Shown here one piece after another: positions 1-6,578 of a stretch of 6,578 nt of DNA; position 1 is the stretch's first letter; the number at the start of each line of letters is the position of its first letter. Source of the stretch: Hydrogenophaga sp. (lineage in GTDB: Bacteria; Pseudomonadota; Gammaproteobacteria; Burkholderiales; Burkholderiaceae_C); contig JAIFNE010000167.1 in NCBI GenBank assembly GCA_020047875.1, forward strand, positions 1-6,578, in the 5' to 3' direction. A program made the position numbers and the translations under genes. The notes under the pieces are model-generated. The model ran no database searches and was not told the DNA's origin. It worked only from the letters and a program-made list of their open reading frames with translations.

Positions 1-470
1 AACAGCGCTTCGTTTTCACCTTCGGCAAAGGGCGGATCGAGGAACACCAGATCCAGCCCCGCACCGTGGCGCTGCCGCAGCCCGGCGAGCGCATCGCCGC
101 GCTCGATGCGCAGGGCCTCGGCGCCCTGCAGGCGCCCCTTGAGCTGATTCAGGCGGGCGATCAGGGCGGCGTCTTGCTCGATCAGCACCACCTCGGCCGC
201 ACCGCGCGAGGCCGCCTCCAGGCCGAGCGCCCCGGTGCCGGCAAACGCATCCAGGCAGCGCCAGCCGCTCAGGTCCTGGCCGAGCCAGTTGAACAGGGTC
301 TCGCGAACCCGCACGGGTGTCGGGCGCAAGCCAGGGCGATCGAGTACCGGCAGCGGGGTGCGCTTCCAGCGGCCGCCGATGATCCGCACTTCCTGGGGCG
401 CCTGGCTGCGGTTGTGGATCGGTGGGCGCGAGGTCGGCGCGCGAAGGGGTGGTTTTTTCGGGGATGCCAT
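1..470 (-). CDS. rsmD: 16S rRNA (guanine(966)-N(2))-methyltransferase RsmD, partial (C-terminus beyond left edge)
   Basis: RsmD uses S-adenosylmethionine to methylate N2 of G966 in 16S rRNA during small-subunit assembly in the cytoplasm (family knowledge). The 156 complete codons seen here show the family signatures in order: RIIGGRWKRTPL at residues 29-40, GLRPTPVRVRETLFNWL at 47-63, the SAM-binding loop LDAFAGTGALGLEAASRGA at 73-91, an acidic residue at the end of the next strand (E98), and the catalytic DPPF at 145-148. The family is about 190-200 residues, so roughly 40 are missing past the window edge. ATG at 470 is the first possible start after an in-frame TAA at 482-480. No good Shine-Dalgarno sequence precedes it. 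The first 26 residues are a basic, proline-rich tail before the conserved core. The gene lies 41 nt downstream of the broken M16 gene on the same strand and is probably co-transcribed with it. Identification is firm. Confidence 0.95.
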   Translation of the reverse strand, partial: MASPKKPPLRAPTSRPPIHNRSQAPQEVRIIGGRWKRTPLPVLDRPGLRPTPVRVRETLFNWLGQDLSGWRCLDAFAGTGALGLEAASRGAAEVVLIEQDAALIARLNQLKGRLQGAEALRIERGDALAGLRQRHGAGLDLVFLDPPFAEGENEAL

Positions 471-511
471 GGGCCAAGCTTACGCGCTGCGCTGCCACCA
501 CCGCCCCGCGC

Positions 512-1833
512 TCACGGCTTGCCGCCCACCACCACCGTGACCATGCGCTCGGGCTGCAACACGCGTTCAAAGGCGCGACGAATGTCGGCCAGGCTCACGC
601 GCTGCACCTGGGCGGTCCAGTGCTCCAGGTAATCCAGCGGCAGGCCGTTCCAGGCGATGTTGGCCACGTTGTCGAGCAGCTTGCGGTTGCTGTCGATGCG
701 CAGGGCAAATCCGTTCACGAGATTGTCTTTCGCCGCCTGCAGCTCGGCCTCGGTCGGGCCCTCGCGCACAAAGCGCTGCAGCACCTCGCGCGCCACACCG
801 ACCGCCTGATCGGTGCTCCGGCGTGCAGGCCCGGCGAGAACGCGCTGTAGACGCTGTAGCTCAGACCACGTTTTTCACGCACCTCGGTGGTAAGCCTCGA
901 GGTGAACCCACCGCCACCGAGGATGTGGTTGCCCACGATCAGCGGGAAGAAATCGGGATCGCTGCGCACGAAGCCAGGCTGTCCCATCTGCACCTGAGCC
1001 TGCGCAGCGTCGAACGGAATGCGCCGCTCTTGTGCGGCGGTGAGCGACCTGACCTCTGGCACGGCGGGCAATGCCTCGCAGCCATTGGGTTCGATGGCTG
1101 ACATGAGTTGGGTCACGATGCGGTCGGCTTGGGCGCGATCGATCGCGCCCACCAGGCTCACCTGCGCGCGGCAGGCGACCATGTGGCGGCGGTAGAAGTT
1201 GCGCATGTCGGGGATGGCGATCGCGTTCAGGGTGGCGGGCGTGATGTCGGCGCCGTAGGGGTGATCGCCGTAGACCGCGGCGTCGAAGGTGCGTGCCGCG
1301 TGGGTCCCGGGCCGGTTTTCGGCTTCGGTCAGGGCGGCGATCATGCGCTCGCGGTCGCGCTGCCAGATCGGCTCGGACCAGCCGGGCGCGGCCAGCTGGC
1401 GCGCGGCCAGCGCCACCGCGCCGCGCAGCAGCTCGGGCTCGGTCAGGGTGCGCAGCGAGACGCTGAAGCGGTCGCCGCTGGCGCTGGCGCCGAACTGGGC
1501 GCCGAGGTCGGCCCAGGCCTCGCCGAGCTGGTTTTCATCCAGCGCGGGCTGGCCCGGCTGGGCCGCCAAGCTGGTGAGCAGCATGCCCGCGGTGGCGCCA
1601 GCCAGACCGGCCTGGCTGGCCGGGTCGCGGCGGCTGCCGCCGTCCACGTTGATTTGCACGTCCAGCATCGGAATGCCGGGGCTGGGCACCAGGTACACCC
1701 GGGCGCCGCTGGCGTGGGTCCAGTGCTGAATCAGCGTCAGCAGGAAGGCGGTGGCGGCAACACGCGCCTTGGCGCAAGCAAAGGAAAGCGCGCGGGCGCG
1801 AACGGCAAAAATCATGTTGGCGTGCCTTGGCAT
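512..1833 (-). pseudogene. M16 family peptidase-like protein, non-catalytic partner, disrupted by a frameshifting deletion
   Basis: This is the second of two adjacent M16 (pitrilysin/processing-peptidase-like) proteins. Residues 24-36 form a hydrophobic stretch that looks like a signal peptide or anchor. The zinc motif is absent: where the upstream paralogue has HVLEHML, this one has AGATAGML (78-85). It keeps the substrate-binding R/Y pair, R319 and Y326 in VREKRGLSYSVYS. After LHAG (residue 339, about 817-819) the frame changes. The original frame continues as arginine- and cysteine-rich nonsense to a stop at 715-717. A frame shifted by one base resumes normal M16 sequence from 817 (STDQAVGVAREVLQRF onward) for 101 codons to TGA at 514-512. 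The family usually has about nine residues (roughly AFTIGLQTR) at the junction, so the loss is probably about 28 nt. ATG at 1833 follows the upstream stop as TGA-C-ATG, suggesting translational coupling. ATG at 1815, preceded by AAGG, is an alternative start. Confidence 0.85.
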
Positions 1834-1834
1834 G

Positions 1835-3276
<1,442 letters not shown>

Positions 3277-3277
<1 letters not shown>

Positions 3278-3295
3278 AGAATGCAATGGATTCTA
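3277..3295. promoter_or_regulatory. Inverted repeat with TAGAAT on both strands; candidate divergent -10 pair for ftsY and the M16 operon
   Basis: TAGAAT (3277-3282), a 7-nt spacer and ATTCTA (3290-3295) form a perfect inverted repeat between the two divergent start codons. Read on either strand it gives TAGAAT, one mismatch from the sigma-70 -10 consensus TATAAT. A plus-strand -10 there would start transcription near 3289, giving ftsY a leader of about 18 nt. The minus-strand copy would start the M16 transcript near 3283, almost leaderless. Neither side has a convincing TTGACA at 17 bp, so this is a candidate only. It could instead be an operator, or chance. Confidence 0.35.
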
Positions 3296-3306
3296 GAGAT
3301 GGACAA

Positions 3307-4449
3307 ATGTTCTCGTTCTTCCGAAAAAAACCGCCCGCCACCACCGAAGCCACCACACCGGCTCCGCTGATTGCGCCCCCGCCTGCTGCGGCCCCGACAC
3401 AGCCGAGCCCGGCGGCGGCACCTGCGCCCGAGCCGCCAGCAGCGCCTGCACCTGCGCTGCCACCTGAATCAGTCGCGGCCGCGGAAGCGCCGCGCAAGGG
3501 CTGGCTCGACAAGCTGAAAGCCGGCCTACTCAAGACCGGCTCCAGCATCACCACCGTGTTCACCGGCACGCGGATCGATGACACGCTCTACGAGGAGCTG
3601 GAAACGGCGCTGCTGATGGCCGACACCGGCGTCAAGGCCACTGAGCATCTGCTGGCCGATCTGAAACGGCGCGTGAAAGAGAGCAAGACCACCGACCCGG
3701 CGGCCGTCAAAGGCCTGCTGGCACAGGCCATCACCGCGCTGCTGGAGCCGCTGCAAAAACCGCTGGTCATCGGAGAACACAAGCCCACCGTGATCATGGT
3801 GGCGGGGGTGAACGGCGCGGGCAAAACCACCTCCATCGGCAAGCTCACGCGTCACCTGGCCAACGAAGGCGCTACCGTGCTGCTGGCCGCGGCAGACACC
3901 TTTCGCGCGGCGGCGCGCGAGCAGCTCGCGGTCTGGGCCGACCGCAACACGGTGGACATCATCACGCAGGAAGGCGGCGACCCCGCGGCGGTCAGCTTCG
4001 ACGCCGTCACCGCTGGCCGCGCCCGCGGCCGCGACGTGGTGCTGGTCGACACCGCCGGCCGCCTGCCGACCCAGCTGCACCTGATGGAAGAGCTCAAGAA
4101 GATCAAGCGCACGATTCAGAAAGCCGGTGCCACAGAGGAACGCGGTACCGCCGGGCCGCCCCAAAGTGCCGCAGCGGGGAGCGTGGTGGCCTTGCCGCCT
4201 CACGAGGTGCTGCTGGTGATCGACGGCAACACCGGGCAGAACGCCCTGGCGCAGGTGAAAGCGTTCGACGACACGCTGGGCCTCACCGGACTCATCATCA
4301 CCAAGCTCGACGGCACCGCCAAGGGCGGCGTGATCTGCGCCATTGCCCGCGAGCGGCCGGTACCGATCTACTTCATCGGTGTGGGCGAAAAGCTGGAAGA
4401 CCTGGAAACGTTTGACGCTCGCGAGTTCGCGCAGGCCCTGCTCGCGTGA
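3307..4449 (+). CDS. ftsY: Signal recognition particle receptor FtsY
   Basis: FtsY is the membrane-associated SRP receptor GTPase. It pairs with Ffh to hand ribosome-nascent chain complexes to SecYEG. With ATG at 3307 it has 380 residues. The start MFSFFRKK is a short amphipathic, basic membrane-targeting segment. Residues about 10-62 form a proline/alanine-rich A-domain. The N domain runs from about 63 (RKGWLDKLKAGL). The GTPase motifs are all present: GVNGAGKTT 167-175, DTFRAAAREQL 197-207, DTAGRL 248-253, DGNTGQNA after about 305, TKLDG 332-336 and GVGEKLEDLE 358-367. An in-frame ATG at 3286 would add seven residues but has no ribosome site; AGAG at 3295-3298 sits eight bases before 3307. 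The odd feature is an in-frame insert at about 276-297, between DTAGR and DGNTGQ, where the family normally runs directly from KADAT-like sequence to PHEVLLV. It converges on the anti-sigma gene across 34 bp. Confidence 0.97.
   Translation: MFSFFRKKPPATTEATTPAPLIAPPPAAAPTQPSPAAAPAPEPPAAPAPALPPESVAAAEAPRKGWLDKLKAGLLKTGSSITTVFTGTRIDDTLYEELETALLMADTGVKATEHLLADLKRRVKESKTTDPAAVKGLLAQAITALLEPLQKPLVIGEHKPTVIMVAGVNGAGKTTSIGKLTRHLANEGATVLLAAADTFRAAAREQLAVWADRNTVDIITQEGGDPAAVSFDAVTAGRARGRDVVLVDTAGRLPTQLHLMEELKKIKRTIQKAGATEERGTAGPPQSAAAGSVVALPPHEVLLVIDGNTGQNALAQVKAFDDTLGLTGLIITKLDGTAKGGVICAIARERPVPIYFIGVGEKLEDLETFDAREFAQALLA
4132..4197 (+). repeat. In-frame 66-nt insert in ftsY, possibly a REP-like or other short repeated element
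   Basis: This stretch encodes about 22 residues (TEERGTAGPPQSAAAGSVVALP) not normally found between the helix after DTAGR and the PHEVLLVIDGNTGQ strand of FtsY. The DNA contains a 10-bp palindrome GCGGTACCGC (4142-4151) followed by GGGCCGCCCC-type sequence and, 13 bases on, GGGG. Short palindromic GC-rich elements of this look are scattered in Comamonadaceae-like genomes, and I infer, without proof, that this may be one captured in frame. The boundaries are estimated from family expectation, not from target-site duplications. The insert has no stop, keeps the frame, and lies on a surface loop, so FtsY should still be functional. Confidence 0.45.
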
Positions 4450-4483
4450 AGTGCCACCGGGCGATGGCGACACCCAAAAACCC

Positions 4484-4699
4484 TCAGTCCTCGCCGCTGT
4501 AGTTGCGCCACTGCTTCATGGCATCGCGCATGGTGAAGATCTGGCGCTCAAAGGTCGGGCAGGCCTTGCACATGACCATGTGAACCCGCAACGCGGCCTG
4601 CTCCAGCCTCGACAGCCTGCGGTCTTCCCGCGCCACAACCAGGGCCGTGACTTCTTTGCAGGACCGCATCAGCGGCATTTTTCTGAGCAGGGCGTTCAT
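4484..4699 (-). CDS. Small soluble zinc-binding anti-sigma factor (zf-HC2 type)
   Basis: This 71-residue protein looks like a zinc-binding anti-sigma factor that holds the adjacent sigma factor inactive. The zinc site is visible as H40-x3-C44-x2-C47 with C14 (RSCKEVT) as the upstream ligand, the usual ZAS/zf-HC2 arrangement. The tail is rich in arginine, aromatic and acidic residues (MKQWRNYSGED). There is no transmembrane segment, so it should act in the cytoplasm, and a cysteine-ligated zinc could respond to redox or metal stress (inference). ATG at 4699 overlaps the sigma stop as ATGA (4699-4696), which fixes the start and implies translational coupling and balanced production. An upstream in-frame start at 4729 would run well into the sigma gene and is not favoured. 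It ends 34 bp from the convergent ftsY stop, with no clear terminator between. Confidence 0.85.
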   Translation of the reverse strand: MNALLRKMPLMRSCKEVTALVVAREDRRLSRLEQAALRVHMVMCKACPTFERQIFTMRDAMKQWRNYSGED

Positions 4700-5262
4700 C
4701 GAGCAGCAAACCAGTTGAGTTCCAAGCATTCGCGCAGCCGCAACCGGGCCCGGTGCAGCTGAACGTAAAAGTTCGTCGGAGTCAGCTCCAGTTCCTTACA
4801 GATTTCCTCACTGGAGAGTTCCAGCCATTCGCGCATCAAAAAAAGCCGTCCCTGCGTGGCGGGCAGCTTCTGCGTGCAGGCGTCGAGCACCGCCATGAAC
4901 TGGCGGCTGCCCAGGTCTTGTTCGGGATTGCCCCAGTCGGACGGGGTCTGGGCGAAGTGCCCGTCGGCCTTGAAGGCCATGTGCTCCAGGGGGTCAAAGC
5001 TGTCGTCCTCCGATCCGCTGTCCAGCAGCACCTCGCGTTTGCGCTGGCGCAGGCCATCCATGATCTTGTGCTTGAGGATGCCGACCAGCCAGGTCTTGAG
5101 TTGCGAGCGGCCCTCAAAGGCCTGCGGTCTGGCCAGCGCGGCGAGCATGGCTTCAGACACCGCGTCCTCTGCCCAGGCTTCGTTTCGCAGCTGCAGGCGG
5201 GCAAAACGCATCAGGTAGCCACGCTGCGCCACCAGTTGCTGCTCGAAATCGGTTGCCGACAT
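4696..5262 (-). CDS. ECF-type sigma-70 family RNA polymerase sigma factor
   Basis: This 188-residue protein is a two-domain alternative sigma factor. Region 2 covers about residues 7-76, with AEDAVSEAMLAAL at 31-43 and the -10-recognition/melting stretch RSQLKTWLVGILKHKIMDGL at 52-71. A longer than usual linker (about 77-120) is acidic and contains DWGNPEQDL at 109-117. Region 4 covers about 121-182: LPATQGRLFLMREWLEL, then EEICKELELTPTNFYVQLHR as helix-turn-helix, ending RLRLRECLELNWF. This pattern resembles the Burkholderiales/Neisseria sigma family that I recall as TIGR02943 (from memory). The ATG at 5262 is chosen because conserved sequence begins within a few residues. The frame stays open further upstream to 5568, but that part has no family likeness. 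GTGGA about eight bases upstream is a weak ribosome site. It is the first gene of a two-gene operon with the anti-sigma factor. Targets are unknown; autoregulation would be typical. Confidence 0.93.
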   Translation of the reverse strand: MSATDFEQQLVAQRGYLMRFARLQLRNEAWAEDAVSEAMLAALARPQAFEGRSQLKTWLVGILKHKIMDGLRQRKREVLLDSGSEDDSFDPLEHMAFKADGHFAQTPSDWGNPEQDLGSRQFMAVLDACTQKLPATQGRLFLMREWLELSSEEICKELELTPTNFYVQLHRARLRLRECLELNWFAAR

Positions 5263-5398
5263 GGAAAATCCACAAGCCAATGGGCTCTGGAGTGTAAGAA
5301 ATCGCGGTCTGGCGAGACGAAACTTCATCCACCTGGCTCTTTGTATGCACCTCCCTCGATATCCCCATCCCGTCTTGCAGCCGCACGAACCGAAGCAA

Positions 5399-5460
5399 TT
5401 GGAAGGTCTCGGTGTGGTCAACTTCCAAGGTTGTGTCCGCCGCCCTGCGGCAGCACCTTG
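5399..5460. repeat. Two overlapping, mutually exclusive inverted repeats
   Basis: Stem A pairs TTGGAAG (5399-5405) with CTTCCAA (5422-5428), a perfect 7-bp stem with a 16-nt loop. Stem B pairs CAAGGT (5426-5431) with ACCTTG (5455-5460) and encloses an inner hairpin GCCGC-CCT-GCGGC (5439-5451). The CAA at 5426-5428 belongs to both, so the two cannot form together in RNA. This could be a leader switch upstream of the ynjB-like gene or protein-binding sites. No T-run follows, so it is not an intrinsic terminator. In GC-rich DNA short stems also arise by chance. Confidence 0.35.
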
Positions 5461-5590
5461 CCCGGGGCGAGCTGCCTCTGGTACTGGCACGCAATGCACG
5501 GGGCAGGTGAACCAGCGGTTGCGCATGCATTCGCCCACCCATCGAACACCGCCCCGCCTACCCTCCATTGAAACCGTTGCTTTCCAAACC

Positions 5591-5594
5591 GGAG
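5591..5594 (+). promoter_or_regulatory. Shine-Dalgarno site deciding the TTG start of the ynjB-like gene
   Basis: GGAG lies seven bases before TTG at 5602. The frame has a TGA at 5569-5571 and no ATG or GTG between that stop and the signal peptide, so the TTG start is the only one consistent with the intact signal sequence. Confidence 0.8.
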
Positions 5595-5601
5595 AAACGC
5601 C

Positions 5602-6578
5602 TTGTCACTGAACCTGCCAGCTCTGTCCCGCCGCCGCCTGCTGCTAGGCGCCGCCACCGCTTCCGCCCTGCCCGTCGCCTGGGCGCAGCCCAAGGCTCCC
5701 GCCTGGAGCGAGATCGAAAAGGCCGCGCGCGGCCAGACTGTTTACTGGAACGCCTGGGCCGGTAGCGAGCAGACCAACGCCTACCTGCAGTGGGTCGCCT
5801 CCGAGGTGCAGAAGGCCCATGGCGTGACGCTGGAACACGTGAAGATCACCGACACCGCCGACGTGGTCAAGCGTGTGCGCGCCGAAAAGAGCGCAGGGCG
5901 CTCGGCCACCGAGGGCACGGTCGACATGGTGTGGATCAACGGAGAAAATTTCGCCGCCATGAAGCGCGAGGGGCTGCTGTTTGGACCCTGGGCCGAGGCA
6001 CTGCCCAACTTCCGCTACGTGGACGTGGTGGGCAAACCCACCACGCGCAACGATTTTTCTGTGCCCACCGACGGCATGGAATCGCCCTGGGGCATGGCTC
6101 AGTTCACCCTGTTTGCCGACGGCAGGCGCCTGCCTCAGCCACCGCAAAGCATGGTCGAACTGCTGGCGCTGGCGCGGAGCCAGCCGGGACGCATCAGCTA
6201 CCCGCGCCTGCCCGATTTCACCGGCACCACCTTTGTGAAGCAGGCGCTGATTGAACATGTGAGCGATGTGGCGGTGTTGGCGAAACCGCCAGTGGAGGCT
6301 GCGTTTGCGCAGCAGACCGCCGCCCTGTGGCAATTTCTGGATGCGCTGCACCCGCACCTGTGGCGCGGCGGCAAGCAGTTCCCGCAGAACCCGGCCGCCA
6401 TCCGCCAGATGATGGCCGACGGCGAGCTGCTGCTGGCCCTCACCTTCAACCCCAACGAGCCGGCCAACGAGGTCGCGGCCAAGCGCCTGCCCGCGTCCAC
6501 CATCGCCTGGCAGTTCGCCAAGGGCACCATCGGCAACACCCACTTTGTCGCCATTCCGTACAACGCCCGCGCCAAGGC
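5602..6578 (+). CDS. ynjB: YnjB-type ABC transporter substrate-binding protein, partial (C-terminus beyond right edge)
   Basis: This is the periplasmic binding component of a YnjBCD-type ABC importer (COG4134 family), whose substrate is not established. The 325 complete codons include an export signal at residues 1-28 with a twin-arginine motif SRRRLLLG (9-16), a hydrophobic core and a likely cleavage after AWA, so Tat export of a folded protein is plausible. Family-typical stretches follow in order: ARGQTVYWNAWAGSEQTNAY, VTLEHVKITDTADVVKRV, VDMVWINGENFAAMKREGLL, FGPWAEALPNF, SVPTDGMESPWGMAQFTLF, PDFTGTTFVKQAL and LTFNPNEPANEVA. Family members are about 390 residues, so roughly 60 are lost at the window edge. 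The start is TTG at 5602 with GGAG seven bases upstream. It is transcribed away from the sigma factor gene. The permease and ATPase genes would be expected just beyond the right edge. Confidence 0.9.
   Translation, partial: MSLNLPALSRRRLLLGAATASALPVAWAQPKAPAWSEIEKAARGQTVYWNAWAGSEQTNAYLQWVASEVQKAHGVTLEHVKITDTADVVKRVRAEKSAGRSATEGTVDMVWINGENFAAMKREGLLFGPWAEALPNFRYVDVVGKPTTRNDFSVPTDGMESPWGMAQFTLFADGRRLPQPPQSMVELLALARSQPGRISYPRLPDFTGTTFVKQALIEHVSDVAVLAKPPVEAAFAQQTAALWQFLDALHPHLWRGGKQFPQNPAAIRQMMADGELLLALTFNPNEPANEVAAKRLPASTIAWQFAKGTIGNTHFVAIPYNARAK

Larger units (their letters stand above)
5263..5601. promoter_or_regulatory. 339-bp divergent intergenic region between the sigma factor gene and the ynjB-like gene
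   Basis: No convincing gene is seen here on either strand. Open frames exist but have no family likeness and overlap the flanking genes in the wrong frame. The region must carry the promoters of both divergent units. For the sigma gene a weak -10-like TACACT lies at 5296-5291 on the minus strand, about 28 bases from the start codon, but no matching -35 is present. For the ynjB-like gene I find no clear promoter. The best structure is a pair of overlapping inverted repeats at 5399-5460, listed separately. Base composition is somewhat less GC-rich near 5263-5420 than in the neighbouring genes. Confidence 0.6.

Noticed and set aside
3526..4473. Minus-strand open frame of 315 codons opposite ftsY
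   Set aside because: It is an antisense shadow of ftsY, whose GTPase motifs are all intact on the plus strand.
4450..4483. Possible bidirectional terminator between ftsY and the anti-sigma gene
   Set aside because: GTGCCA can pair with TGGC..CAC only with a two-base bulge. An A-run follows on the plus strand (a T-run on the minus strand lies on the wrong side of the hairpin).
5485..5499. TGGCACG followed by TGCA, resembling a sigma-54 promoter upstream of the ynjB-like gene
   Set aside because: The GG to GC spacing is two bases shorter than the strict -24/-12 spacing, which sigma-54 does not tolerate.
5263..5568. Cysteine-containing open frame extending upstream of the sigma factor start on the minus strand
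   Set aside because: It is in frame with the sigma gene but has no sigma-family likeness, no good ribosome site, and is expected in GC-rich DNA with few stops.
5644..6543. Minus-strand open frame of 299 codons opposite the ynjB-like gene
   Set aside because: It is an antisense shadow. The plus strand encodes continuous YnjB-like sequence with a signal peptide and ribosome site.

Overview
The window is GC-rich, has short intergenic gaps, and reads as a chromosomal housekeeping segment of a betaproteobacterium. The gene order ftsY / paired M16 peptidases / rsmD and the protein sequences suggest Burkholderiales, most likely a Comamonadaceae-type genome. That placement is inferred from protein appearance only. 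I see no insertion sequence, CRISPR array, tRNA, rRNA or phage gene.

Layout. Positions 1-3277 hold three minus-strand genes in one apparent operon. In transcription order they are a zinc M16 peptidase with signal peptide and intact HxxEH (3277-1835), its non-catalytic M16 partner (1833-512), and the start of rsmD (470 to beyond the left edge). The partner gene is broken: near 817-820 the reading frame shifts and about nine expected codons are missing, so it is called a pseudogene, or a sequence error. Only 29 bp separate the peptidase start from ftsY, which runs rightward (3307-4449) and encodes the SRP receptor GTPase. That FtsY carries an unusual in-frame insert of about 22 residues in its GTPase domain. 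A 6-bp inverted repeat in the divergent gap gives a TAGAAT hexamer on both strands and may be a two-way promoter.

Convergent to ftsY is a minus-strand pair, an ECF-type sigma factor (5262-4696) and a 71-residue soluble zinc-binding anti-sigma protein (4699-4484), joined by an ATGA overlap. A 339-bp gene-free stretch (5263-5601) follows, containing two overlapping and mutually exclusive inverted repeats. The window ends in a rightward gene for a YnjB-type ABC transporter substrate-binding protein with a Tat-like signal peptide and a TTG start (5602 to beyond the right edge).

How the parts work together. FtsY delivers SRP-bound ribosomes to the membrane. The two M16 proteins would normally form a split peptidase in the periplasm, with the zinc site in one and the R/Y substrate-binding pair in the other. 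RsmD modifies 16S rRNA. The sigma/anti-sigma pair is a self-contained regulatory module whose signal and targets cannot be read from this window. The most notable points are the disrupted M16 partner, the FtsY insert, the compact divergent promoter region, and the soluble zinc anti-sigma module.
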